Source: Bacillota bacterium
GTDB taxonomy: Bacteria; Bacillota; UBA4882; UBA8346
Assembly (NCBI GenBank): GCA_023415835.1
Contig: JAEZJK010000120.1
Coordinates: 1 to 48,889 of the forward strand
Direction of reading: 5' to 3'
Length of the DNA: 48,889 bases
The position numbers were made by a program, and so were the translations under genes. Shown piece after piece: positions 41,713 to 48,889 of the stretch (the first letter of the stretch is position 1; every line of letters starts with the position of its first letter). The notes under the pieces are model-generated. The model ran no database searches. It was not told where the DNA came from and saw only the letters and a list, made by a program, of their open reading frames with translations.

Positions 41713-44223
41713 ATGACTCATACCGATCCACAGCAAAAAATGGAATTATTAGCCCCGGCCGGAGATTGGGAGGCGCTGTTGGCTGCATTAGCAGCCGGCG
41801 CTGATTCTGTCTATCTGGGCGGTAAAGCGTTCAGCGCCCGGCAATATGCCTCCAACTTCGACCTCGTCCGCTTGAAACAAGCAGCCGAATTGCTCCACCT
41901 TCACGGTAAGAAAATCTATGTTACTGTTAACACTTTAATCTCCGACAACGAAATGCCCGAAGCGATCGGTTTTTTAACTGATCTCTACAATACAGGGATC
42001 GATGCGGTGATCGTACAGGATCTGGGTTTAATTCGGCTCGCCCGCAAGTATCTCCCTGACTTAGAATTGCATGCCAGTACCCAGATGACGGTCACTAATG
42101 CGGCTGGGGCGATATTCTTAAAGAAGCTCGGGATCAAGCGGGTTGTCCTTGCCCGTGAATTGACTAAAGCGGAAGTCCAAACCATCAAAGCGGAATCTGG
42201 TTTGGAGGTTGAGGTTTTTGTACACGGGGCCCTTTGTGTCTGCTATTCCGGGCAATGTTTAATGAGCAGTATGATTGGGGGACGGAGCGGCAACCGGGGC
42301 CGTTGCGCCCAACCTTGCCGGCTTGAGTACCAACTTTTTCGCGGTAGCGAGCCGATTAAAACTAAAGGGGCTTTTCTGCTTTCCCCAAAGGATCTGGCTT
42401 TGGCTGAAATAATACCGGACTTGCATCGCGCCGGAGCCGCTTCCTTAAAAATTGAGGGACGGATGAAACGGCCGGAATACGTATACACAGTAGTTAAGGT
42501 TTATCGGCAACTTTTAGACAGGTATATGGAAATGCCGGAGGATTACAGTATTGAACCAGAGGAAATCCGGGAATTAAGCGAGACTTTCAACCGTGGTTTT
42601 ACCACCGGCTACTTTGGAGGGAATCGGAACCGAGAAATTATCAGCGTTTCGAGGCCCAACAACCGAGGGGCCTTTTTGGGACGGATCATCAAAGCTGAGC
42701 AGCGGACCGGGTTAATCACCATCCGGTTGGATACCGATTTGGCTTGCGGCGATATGGTGGAGGTTTGGGTAAGCCAGGGCGGAAGGGCTTCCGCTACCAT
42801 TAACTTGTTACATGATCAATCAGGAAGCGAACTTCGAACCGCTAATCCGGGAGATACCGTTACTTTTCGAGTTGAAGGCAAAGCGTATCCAGGTGACCGT
42901 GTGTTTAAAATCGCCAGCGCCCGGCTGCAAAACGAGGCCAAAAAGGCGTTGGATCCGGAGAACCCAAGATTAAAGATCCCTTGTAAAGCGATTATTTCCG
43001 GGAGTTTAAATAAACCTCTTGAAATAACCTATCAAGACCGAACCGGAAACCGGGGAACGGCAACCAGCTCAATACCCTTGCAAGCGGCGCGGAACCGTCC
43101 TTTAACCGGGGAAGTCCTTCGGGAACAATTAGGTAGGTTAGGGAATACTGCTTTCCGGTTGGCCGAGATCGAAAATAAACTGGAAGACGGTTTGATGTTG
43201 CCCTTAAGTGAATTAAATGAGCTGCGCCGATCAGCGATGGATTCCCTAACCGGGAAAATACTCGCTCCTTATCAGCGGCCAAAAATAGATCCAGGGTTCA
43301 TTCCCTCCCGGATTAAAGCGAATGATCGTCAAGGGACTAAACCAAAGCTTAGCGTCTGGGTCGCCGATTTACCTGGTGTAATTGCGGCTGCTAAAGCTAA
43401 TGCCGACCTGATTTATGCGGGCGGCGACGAACTGACCGGTTTTCACTGGGACGGGGATGCCTTAACCAGCGCCTATCAAGCAGCCCATGCTAAAGGCTCT
43501 AAGCTGATTATCGGCTTGCCTCGGATTAACCGGGAAGGACAAAAACCGGAGTGGCTTTCATATATAAAGAACGTTTTCAAAACAGCCAACGACGGGATCC
43601 TAGTTTCGGACTTGGGCGCCTTGGAATTGGCCTTCACCGAAAGTGACCGGCCTATTTACCTCAATTATACCTTAAATTTTTTTAATCAATGGTCGTTTGA
43701 GCTTCCAGTGAATGGACGCGTGAAACAAATCACCTTATCACCCGAACTTTCGCTGGCCCAAATCACAACGCTGCTCAAGACGGCTGGGGCTACCGAAACG
43801 GAGTTGGAATGCCTCGTCCAGGGACCATTAGATTTGATGGTTTCGGAATATTGCCCGATCGGATCATTGGTGGGCAAGGAAAATGAAAGTTGCCACGGAT
43901 ATTGCCGAAACCGGCGTTATTTCCTGAAAGACCGGATGAAGATGGATTTTCCGATTTTTACCGATCAATATTGCCGGATGCATTTATTAAACAGCGTTGA
44001 CCTCTGCTTATATCCCGATTTGGAACGGCTGTCGCAACTACCGCTCACTTTGCGCCTGGAATTAAAGACCTTCGGAGCGGAGGCGGTTGCCTTTTTTGTA
44101 GAAAAATATAAACTAAAAATGAATGGCAAAGAACCGGTGGATTCCGAAAAAGTAATCGAACAATTCCGTCGCCTAACAGGGCGAGGGATAACCAAAGGCC
44201 ATTATTTCCGGGGAGTAGAGTGA
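41713..44223 (+). CDS. U32 family peptidase with DUF3656 (RlhA/YhbU-like)
   Basis: An 836-residue protein. The N-terminal U32 domain starts MELLAPAGDWEALLAALAAG with SVYLGGKAFSARQYASNF. FVHGALCVCYSGQCLMSSMI then GRSGNRGRCAQPCRLEY is the Cys-rich signature that binds an iron-sulfur cluster in related proteins. A DUF3656-type insert follows (about 380-520), then a second U32-like half with CHGYCRNRRYF. Long U32 proteins of this form include RlhA, which hydroxylates 23S rRNA. True peptidase activity is doubtful. ATG 41713 is the first good start. Confidence 0.88.
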   Translation: MTHTDPQQKMELLAPAGDWEALLAALAAGADSVYLGGKAFSARQYASNFDLVRLKQAAELLHLHGKKIYVTVNTLISDNEMPEAIGFLTDLYNTGIDAVIVQDLGLIRLARKYLPDLELHASTQMTVTNAAGAIFLKKLGIKRVVLARELTKAEVQTIKAESGLEVEVFVHGALCVCYSGQCLMSSMIGGRSGNRGRCAQPCRLEYQLFRGSEPIKTKGAFLLSPKDLALAEIIPDLHRAGAASLKIEGRMKRPEYVYTVVKVYRQLLDRYMEMPEDYSIEPEEIRELSETFNRGFTTGYFGGNRNREIISVSRPNNRGAFLGRIIKAEQRTGLITIRLDTDLACGDMVEVWVSQGGRASATINLLHDQSGSELRTANPGDTVTFRVEGKAYPGDRVFKIASARLQNEAKKALDPENPRLKIPCKAIISGSLNKPLEITYQDRTGNRGTATSSIPLQAARNRPLTGEVLREQLGRLGNTAFRLAEIENKLEDGLMLPLSELNELRRSAMDSLTGKILAPYQRPKIDPGFIPSRIKANDRQGTKPKLSVWVADLPGVIAAAKANADLIYAGGDELTGFHWDGDALTSAYQAAHAKGSKLIIGLPRINREGQKPEWLSYIKNVFKTANDGILVSDLGALELAFTESDRPIYLNYTLNFFNQWSFELPVNGRVKQITLSPELSLAQITTLLKTAGATETELECLVQGPLDLMVSEYCPIGSLVGKENESCHGYCRNRRYFLKDRMKMDFPIFTDQYCRMHLLNSVDLCLYPDLERLSQLPLTLRLELKTFGAEAVAFFVEKYKLKMNGKEPVDSEKVIEQFRRLTGRGITKGHYFRGVE

Positions 44224-44251
44224 AAAGGTTAGTTTTAAAAATGATATTTAG

Positions 44252-44280
44252 TTTACACCATCGCAAAATTATGGTAAAAT
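44252..44280 (+). promoter_or_regulatory. SigmaA promoter of rpsO
   Basis: TTTACA (44252-44257), 17 bp, TAAAAT (44275-44280), with transcription expected near 44287. Confidence 0.75.
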
Positions 44281-44286
44281 AATTTA

Positions 44287-44394
44287 TGGTTTAGGCTGAA
44301 GGCCTACCATTGGCTTTTCAACCCCTGACTGGGAGTTTCGCATCTCCGGCGAAACCCTCGGCGGGAGGCGTTTTAGATTAAGGGGGTGAAATTA
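44287..44394 (+). promoter_or_regulatory. Structured rpsO leader, possible S15 autoregulatory site
   Basis: The 108-nt leader includes AGGCTGAAGGCCTACC (hairpin) and GTTTCGCATCTCCGGCGAAA with CCCTCGGCGGGAGGCG. GTTTCGC and GGCGAAAC, and CTCC with GGAG-type partners, can pair and alternate. Ribosomal protein S15 commonly binds its own leader to block translation. Whether this leader is one of the described classes I cannot say without folding. Confidence 0.45.
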
Positions 44395-44664
44395 TTGAGT
44401 TTAAATCTTGAACAAAAACAGTCAATTATTGGCAAGTACCGTCTCCATGATAGCGATACCGGGTCACCTGAGGTTCAAATTGCGATCTTGACCGAACGGA
44501 TTAATTACCTGACCGAGCATTTGAAGATCCATAAAAAGGATCATCATTCACGGCGTGGCTTACTGAAAATGGTTGGACAACGCCGCGGTTTGTTGAATTA
44601 TCTTAATCAAAAAGACATCAACCGGTACCGGGCGATAGTTGAAAGGTTGGGTCTCCGGAAGTAA
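44395..44664 (+). CDS. rpsO: 30S ribosomal protein S15
   Basis: An 89-residue protein, the exact usual length. It shows LDSDTGSPEVQIA-like HDSDTGSPEVQIAILTERIN, HLKIHKKDHHSRRGLLKMVG and NYLNQKDINRYRAIVERLGL. It binds 16S rRNA helices early in 30S assembly. TTG 44395 is chosen because AGGGGGTGA lies 5-6 bases ahead. A GTG at 44386 sits inside that ribosome site. rpsO followed by pnp is a classic pairing. Confidence 0.96.
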   Translation: MSLNLEQKQSIIGKYRLHDSDTGSPEVQIAILTERINYLTEHLKIHKKDHHSRRGLLKMVGQRRGLLNYLNQKDINRYRAIVERLGLRK

Positions 44665-44669
44665 ACTAC

Positions 44670-44698
44670 AGAAAAGCGGGAAACCGCTTTTCTTTATG
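44670..44698 (+). terminator. Terminator between rpsO and pnp
   Basis: GAAAAGCGG (44671-44679), loop GAAA, CCGCTTTTC (44684-44692), then TTTATG. The T tract is short, so some read-through to pnp is likely. Confidence 0.8.
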
Positions 44699-44941
44699 TA
44701 TACCGGATTTATTCTAGAAACCTTGTCGAATTTTTTCGGTAGACGCACGCAGGTTATTGCGACCCATTCCCTTGGTTCATAAACTGAAATAAATACTGTA
44801 ATTTACCATTTTTCATCCATGGTATAAGGGTGGAAAAGTATAATCAAGGTTTATTTCGATTGAGATGGTTTTTGGATTTGCAAAAATAGTTTATACTAAA
44901 TATACCCCGGTAAATAGCGGGGTTGGTAAGGAGGATTAAGC

Positions 44942-47053
44942 ATGCAAAAATGGGAGATGACCTTGGCGGGCCGCCCTTTGATTATTGAGTACGGGCAGGT
45001 TGCCAAACAAGCCAATGCCGCCGTATTGGTCCGTTATGGCGAAACCGTGGTCTTGGTCACCGCGACCATGTCAAAACAGGCCCGTGAGGGGATCGACTTC
45101 TTTCCGCTGCTGGTTGATTATGAAGAAAGGCTTTATGCAGTCGGGAAAATACCAGGGGGTTTCATTAAACGGGAAGGAAGGCCCCCGGAAAGCGCAGTTT
45201 TGGCTGCCAGAATGATTGACCGCCCGATTCGGCCACTTTTCCCGGAAGGGTTCCGGAATGATGTCCAAGTGGTAGCTACGGTCCTATCGGTTGAACCTGA
45301 CAATGAACCGGGTTTAGTGGCTATGATCGGCGCTTCCGCCGCGTTACATATTTCAGAGGTTCCTTTTGCCGAACCCATTGGTGGGGTTAAGGTCGGTAAA
45401 ATTGATGGCCAGTTAGTAATTAACCCGACTGTGGCTCAAATGGAAAAGAGCGAACTTCAATTGGTGGTTGCTGGAACCAAAGACGCGATTATGATGGTCG
45501 AGGCCGGCGCCAATGAGCTGTCGGAGGAAGAGGTTTTAGAGTCCATCCTTTTTGGTCATGATACTATCAAAGAAATAGTGGCCTTTATCGAAAAAATCAG
45601 GGACGAAGCCGGTAAACCCAAAGTGGAAGTAACCCTCTATGAGCCGGATACCCAGATTAATAGCGATGTCCGGGAGTTTGCCACCGCCAAGATGGTAGTG
45701 GCCATCAAAACCGATGAAAAATTGGAAAGGGAGTCCCTGATTGAACAGGTTAAAGCGGAGACTTTGGAATACTTCCAAGCTAAATTAGGCGAAGCATATG
45801 CCGAATCTGAGAAGATGGTTAAGGAAGTCTTGGACACAATCGTTTATGAGGAAGTCCGGAAGATGATTGCGGTCGATAAGATCCGTCCCGATGGCCGTGG
45901 TTTGTCGGAAATCAGGCCAATCACTTGCGCAGTTGGGCTTTTACCGCGGACCCACGGTTCCGGGCTTTTCACCAGAGGCCAAACTCAAGTGCTTACCGTC
46001 TGTACTCTGGGCCGGGTCAGCGAGGAACAGATCCTGGACGGTTTGGGCGAGGAAAATTCGAAGCGTTACATTCACCACTACAATTTCCCATCATATAGCG
46101 TAGGCGAGGTTCGCCCCTCCCGGAGCCCGGGACGCCGTGAAATCGGTCATGGCGCATTAGCGGAACGAGCCTTAGTACCGGTAATCCCCAGTGAGGAGGA
46201 GTTCCCTTATACCATCCGCTTGGTCTCCGAAGTGCTGGAGTCTAACGGTTCGTCATCCCAGGCCAGTATCTGCGGGAGCACCTTGTCCCTAATGGACGCC
46301 GGAGTCCCGATCCGTAAACCCGTAGCCGGTGTTGCCATGGGCTTGCTGAAGGACGGCGAAGACTTCGCAATCCTCACCGATATTCAAGGGATGGAAGACC
46401 ATTACGGCGATATGGACTTTAAAGTAGCTGGAACTAAAGACGGGATCACTGCCATCCAAATGGATATTAAGATTAAAGGGATTAACCGGGAGATTCTCAA
46501 GCAAGCGTTAGCCCAGGCTAAAGAAGGCCGTTTATTCATCTTGGGTAAAATGACGGAAGCCATTATCGAACCCCGGAAAGAGCTTTCACCGTTTGCCCCT
46601 CGGATTATCACCTTTGAGATCGATCCGGACCGGATCCGCGATGTGATCGGACCGGGCGGTAAAATGATCCGCAAGATCGTCGAGGAGACCGGAGCGGAGA
46701 TCGATATCGAAGATGATGGCCGCGTCTTTATCGCCGCCGTTGACGTCAAAGCCGGCACCAAAGCCGAGGAGATGATCCGCCGCTTAACCAGCGATGTGGA
46801 GGTCGGCGCCATTTACATGGGGAAAGTAACCCGCTTAATGAACTTCGGCGCCTTTGTAGAGGTTTTGCCGGGCAAGGAAGGTTTGGTCCATATCTCGCAG
46901 TTGGCTAAGGAACGGGTGGCTAAGGTGGAAGACGTGGTCAACGTGGGTGACGAGATCATGGTGAAAGTGGTGGAAATCGATAAGCAAGGCCGGATCAACC
47001 TTTCCCGGAAAGCCGTGTTAACCGGGGAAGAGCAGCCGGCGGAGGCGCATTGA
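44942..47053 (+). CDS. pnp: Polynucleotide phosphorylase
   Basis: A 703-residue 3'-to-5' exoribonuclease using phosphate, trimeric, central to mRNA decay. Two RNase PH domains (about 10-225 and 315-550; GRPPESAVLAARMIDRPIRP and GEVRPSRSPGRREIGHGALA), then a KH domain (DVIGPGGKMIRKIVEETGAE, about 565) and an S1 domain (GAIYMGKVTRLMNFGAFVEV, about 620-690). Length is standard. ATG 44942 has AAGGAGG upstream. The codon use is GC-richer than surrounding spacers. Confidence 0.97.
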   Translation: MQKWEMTLAGRPLIIEYGQVAKQANAAVLVRYGETVVLVTATMSKQAREGIDFFPLLVDYEERLYAVGKIPGGFIKREGRPPESAVLAARMIDRPIRPLFPEGFRNDVQVVATVLSVEPDNEPGLVAMIGASAALHISEVPFAEPIGGVKVGKIDGQLVINPTVAQMEKSELQLVVAGTKDAIMMVEAGANELSEEEVLESILFGHDTIKEIVAFIEKIRDEAGKPKVEVTLYEPDTQINSDVREFATAKMVVAIKTDEKLERESLIEQVKAETLEYFQAKLGEAYAESEKMVKEVLDTIVYEEVRKMIAVDKIRPDGRGLSEIRPITCAVGLLPRTHGSGLFTRGQTQVLTVCTLGRVSEEQILDGLGEENSKRYIHHYNFPSYSVGEVRPSRSPGRREIGHGALAERALVPVIPSEEEFPYTIRLVSEVLESNGSSSQASICGSTLSLMDAGVPIRKPVAGVAMGLLKDGEDFAILTDIQGMEDHYGDMDFKVAGTKDGITAIQMDIKIKGINREILKQALAQAKEGRLFILGKMTEAIIEPRKELSPFAPRIITFEIDPDRIRDVIGPGGKMIRKIVEETGAEIDIEDDGRVFIAAVDVKAGTKAEEMIRRLTSDVEVGAIYMGKVTRLMNFGAFVEVLPGKEGLVHISQLAKERVAKVEDVVNVGDEIMVKVVEIDKQGRINLSRKAVLTGEEQPAEAH

Positions 47054-47089
47054 TTTCAATTCAATTTAAAATCTAGGTTATTTAAAATG

Positions 47090-47116
47090 CCAACCATTTT
47101 GCAGGTTGGTTTTTTA
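47090..47116 (+). terminator. Terminator of pnp
   Basis: CCAACC (47090-47095) and GGTTGG (47104-47109) form a short stem with an 8-base loop, followed by T6. Confidence 0.8.
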
Positions 47117-47238
47117 ATTCAAAAAAAGTAGTCGGGAGCCAGGAGACAGGAGCCATAAGTGAAGGCTAATCGGAGAGTTTTTTTTAATCCATCAGCTCCT
47201 ACTGGTCGCCTCAAAATTATTCTAGTTTACTTCAAAAA

Positions 47239-47393
47239 TTTCTCTAGAGAAATTTTAAAATTAATTGGCTTAATCTAAAAGTCTCACTAGTGAAACCCAA
47301 AAGTTTCTCTGGTGAAATTTTAAAATTAATTGGCTTAATCTGAAAGTTTCACTAGTGAAATCCAAAAATTCCTCTAGTGAAATTTTTTAAAAT
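47239..47393. repeat. 65-bp tandem repeats with TTTCACTAGTGAAA palindromes
   Basis: Units at 47239-47303 and 47304-47368 are exactly 65 bp and nearly identical; a third is cut short at about 47393. Each unit holds two palindromes of the form TTTC(A/T)CTAG(A/T)GAAA, so five occur in all (47239, 47282, 47304, 47347, 47369). The spacing alternates 43 and 22 bp. Sequence between them, TTAAAATTAATTGGCTTAAT, is also conserved. Confidence 0.85.
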
Positions 47394-47653
47394 TGCTTGA
47401 CTAAATTTGGGGCGGAAGGGTGGTAGCCGGAAAAGGATACTTTTTGGATAGTCATCCATCCCAGCAATGCCGGGATGATCGAGTCGCGGTCATTTTTTTA
47501 AAGGAAAAAGAAGGAAAAGGAGGTTTGTTGACCGAATATTTTGGATAATGGTTTTTTGTAAATATTGACTCCAAATTTATGTTCGCATAGAAGGATAATT
47601 ATCTATAAACCTGATTATAAAGTTAACTCAGGTAAGTAATAAAAAACAACTCA

Positions 47654-47708
47654 CCTTTCCTCTCTATTATGAAGAAATACTGAAAGTCGTGTCAATAGAG
47701 AGGAAAGG
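47654..47708. repeat. 15-bp perfect inverted repeat
   Basis: CCTTTCCTCTCTATT (47654-47668) and AATAGAGAGGAAAGG (47694-47708) are exact complements around a 25-base loop. There is no T tract on either strand that would make it a typical terminator. It lies 217 bp upstream of the recombinase start. Confidence 0.7.
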
Positions 47709-47925
47709 CCGATCAAGACTGGAATTTGAAAGCAAGATTCGCTTGCCCCTCTTTGTTGAGACGGCAAACAGAAACTGGAACGGAACAGAGAGGGGCCGGA
47801 TCAATATAACTATAAACGCTATTTGACGTGGGGTGAGTCGTTGTTAGACATTCTGGATTAGACATTCTTGCTGGGTAAAGTTTATAATCAGTTTTATAAA
47901 TTATCAGGTAAGGGCGGTTGTGTAT

Positions 47926-48889
47926 ATGAAGGTATCGATTACCAAAGGGTGTGATAAAGAAATAAGAGTGACGTTTCCATATTGTCCCGATTATGTTTCC
48001 AAAATTAAGACAATCGCAGGACGGCATTGGAACCCGAATGGCAAGTATTGGAGTTTTGATAACCGGGATGATATTTTACAAAAAATTGTCGTGGCTTTTA
48101 ATGAAACCAAGATCGAAATTGACCCGATCTTGCTTGATAATTGCGGTCAGTTTGAGGAATTAAAAAAAGAGTTAATCTCTAGGAGATATAGCTTTAAAAC
48201 CGTTAAATCATACATTCGTTTTAATAGGGAATTGCTTCGATTTGTTAATAAATTGCCGGATTTTGTATCTCAAGAGGATATCAAGGCTTTTTTATTTGAG
48301 CTTGCCGATAAAAAAGCCTTATCAACTTCGGGTTTGAATATTGCAATTAACGCTTTGAAATTTTTTTACGGAGAGGTGTTGCATCAACAGTTTGTTTATG
48401 AAATCAAACGTCCCCGAAGGGATAAAAAACTACCGGTAATATTGAGTAAAGAAGAAGTCGCAGCCATTATTGCCGCAGTACAAAACCTTAAACATAAAGT
48501 CATTTTAATGATTACCTATGCGGCAGGTTTACGGGTTAGTGAGACCGCCAGTTTGAAGATGGAAGATATAGATTGCTGGAGAAAAATAATTCACATCAAA
48601 GGCGCTAAAGGCAAAAAAGACAGGGTAACATTACTTTCGGAAGTGGCATTTAAGTTTTTAACGGATTATTGTATGAAGTTCAAACCGGAAAAATGGTTGT
48701 TTACCGGAGCGGAGCCCGGTAAACATCTTTCAATCCGGACGATTCAGAATATATTTGAACAAGCTAAAGAGAAGGCGGGAATTAAAAAGCCGGTTTCCGT
48801 TCACAGCCTCCGGCATAGTTTTGCCACGCACCTTTTGGAAGGCGGAACGGATCTGAGGTATATCCAAGAATTACTGGGCCATCAAAGTT
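47926..48889 (+). CDS. Tyrosine recombinase/integrase, 3' truncated by window end
   Basis: At least 321 residues with no stop in the window. Residues 1-62 form an extra domain (VTFPYCPDYVSKIKTIAGRH, W-N-P-N-G-K-Y-W-S-F) resembling HARP-like DNA-binding modules. A SAM-like core-binding domain follows (about 78-165, YSFKTVKSYIRFNRELLRFV). The catalytic domain shows Arg in AAGLRVSE, Lys in GAKGKKDRVTL, HSLRHSFATHLLEGG and GHQS. The nucleophile Tyr lies beyond the edge. It is XerC/D-like, near the group labelled integron integrase-type. ATG 47926 has only a weak site; GTG 47920 is possible. Confidence 0.88.
   Translation, partial: MKVSITKGCDKEIRVTFPYCPDYVSKIKTIAGRHWNPNGKYWSFDNRDDILQKIVVAFNETKIEIDPILLDNCGQFEELKKELISRRYSFKTVKSYIRFNRELLRFVNKLPDFVSQEDIKAFLFELADKKALSTSGLNIAINALKFFYGEVLHQQFVYEIKRPRRDKKLPVILSKEEVAAIIAAVQNLKHKVILMITYAAGLRVSETASLKMEDIDCWRKIIHIKGAKGKKDRVTLLSEVAFKFLTDYCMKFKPEKWLFTGAEPGKHLSIRTIQNIFEQAKEKAGIKKPVSVHSLRHSFATHLLEGGTDLRYIQELLGHQS

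Larger units (their letters stand above)
47117..47925. other. Repeat-rich noncoding region before the recombinase
   Basis: About 800 bp without a supported gene. It contains an AGCCAGGAGACAGGAGCC repeat (about 47137-47154), the 65-bp tandem repeats (47239-47393), a CATCCC/GGGATG hairpin (about 47457-47477), a 15-bp inverted repeat (47654-47708) and TTAGACATTCT twice (47844-47854, 47858-47868). A minus-strand frame at 47713-48027 overlaps the recombinase and has no family features. Confidence 0.6.

Noticed and set aside
47239..47393. CRISPR array
   Set aside because: The units are contiguous near-identical 65-bp repeats with no variable spacers and no cas genes in the window.
47713..48027. 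Minus-strand frame of 104 codons
   Set aside because: It overlaps the recombinase coding start and has no family features or ribosome site.
1..48889. tRNA or 5S/16S/23S rRNA genes, tmRNA
   Set aside because: I saw no tRNA-like cloverleaf or rRNA core sequence on reading; rnpB is the only stable RNA gene I can support.

Overview
The window looks like chromosome from an anaerobic, endospore-forming member of the Bacillota. The evidence is the conserved yicC-remA-gmk-rpoZ-priA-def-fmt-rsmB block, the T-box-associated pheS-pheT block followed by zapA and cvpA, spore-type SPOCS (DUF3794) repeats, a CgeB-like glycosyltransferase, an RsfA-like regulator, a YqzL microprotein, a class A RNase P RNA, a SAM-I riboswitch, strong GGAGG ribosome binding sites and many TTG starts. 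An archaeal-type cofactor-independent phosphoglycerate mutase and an anaerobe-type sulfide-to-homocysteine gene set point to a strict anaerobe. A deep clostridial or Hydrogenispora-like lineage is my guess; the sequence alone does not settle it.

Layout. 1-1.4 kb: tandem copies of what looks like an IS256-type transposon end, a 3D-domain cell-wall protein, a short SpoIIID-like ORF and a nested inverted repeat. 1.4-12.6 kb: an accessory island with seven glycosyltransferases (GT-D, four GT2, CgeB-like, GT4), a three-repeat SPOCS protein, a large SPOCS-like 682-residue protein and two small unknown genes. I read it as a spore-surface assembly and glycosylation locus. 12.7-15.2 kb: a minus-strand envelope-stress group (HtrA protease, ECF sigma factor, zinc-finger anti-sigma factor). 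15.4-24 kb: the housekeeping run yicC, an actinobacterial-type IHF gene, remA, gmk, rpoZ, priA, def, fmt, a YugP-type metallopeptidase and rsmB. A convergent apgM follows.

25.5-28.1 kb: a SAM-I riboswitch controls three genes matching the methanogen-type route that inserts sulfide into aspartate semialdehyde to make homocysteine. 28.4-29.7 kb: an RsfA-like regulator coupled to a small Cys-rich protein. 29.8-30.2 kb: rnpB with a clear promoter and terminator. 30.5-32.8 kb: two M48 metallopeptidases, the first with an unusual fusion. 32.8-37.8 kb: a SpoU-type RNA methyltransferase, an unlisted 33-residue YqzL gene, a T-box leader and pheS-pheT. 37.9-44.2 kb: a membrane protein, zapA, a CvpA/zinc-ribbon fusion, a DUF421 protein, a phosphatase/mutase-superfamily enzyme and a U32 peptidase. 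44.2-47.1 kb: rpsO and pnp. 47.1-48.9 kb: repeat-rich noncoding DNA (65-bp tandem repeats, a 15-bp inverted repeat) and a tyrosine recombinase cut by the window end.

The strongest leads are the spore-surface island, the riboswitch-controlled homocysteine operon, the three-part M48 fusion, the CvpA/zinc-ribbon fusion, and the recombinase with an extra N-terminal domain.
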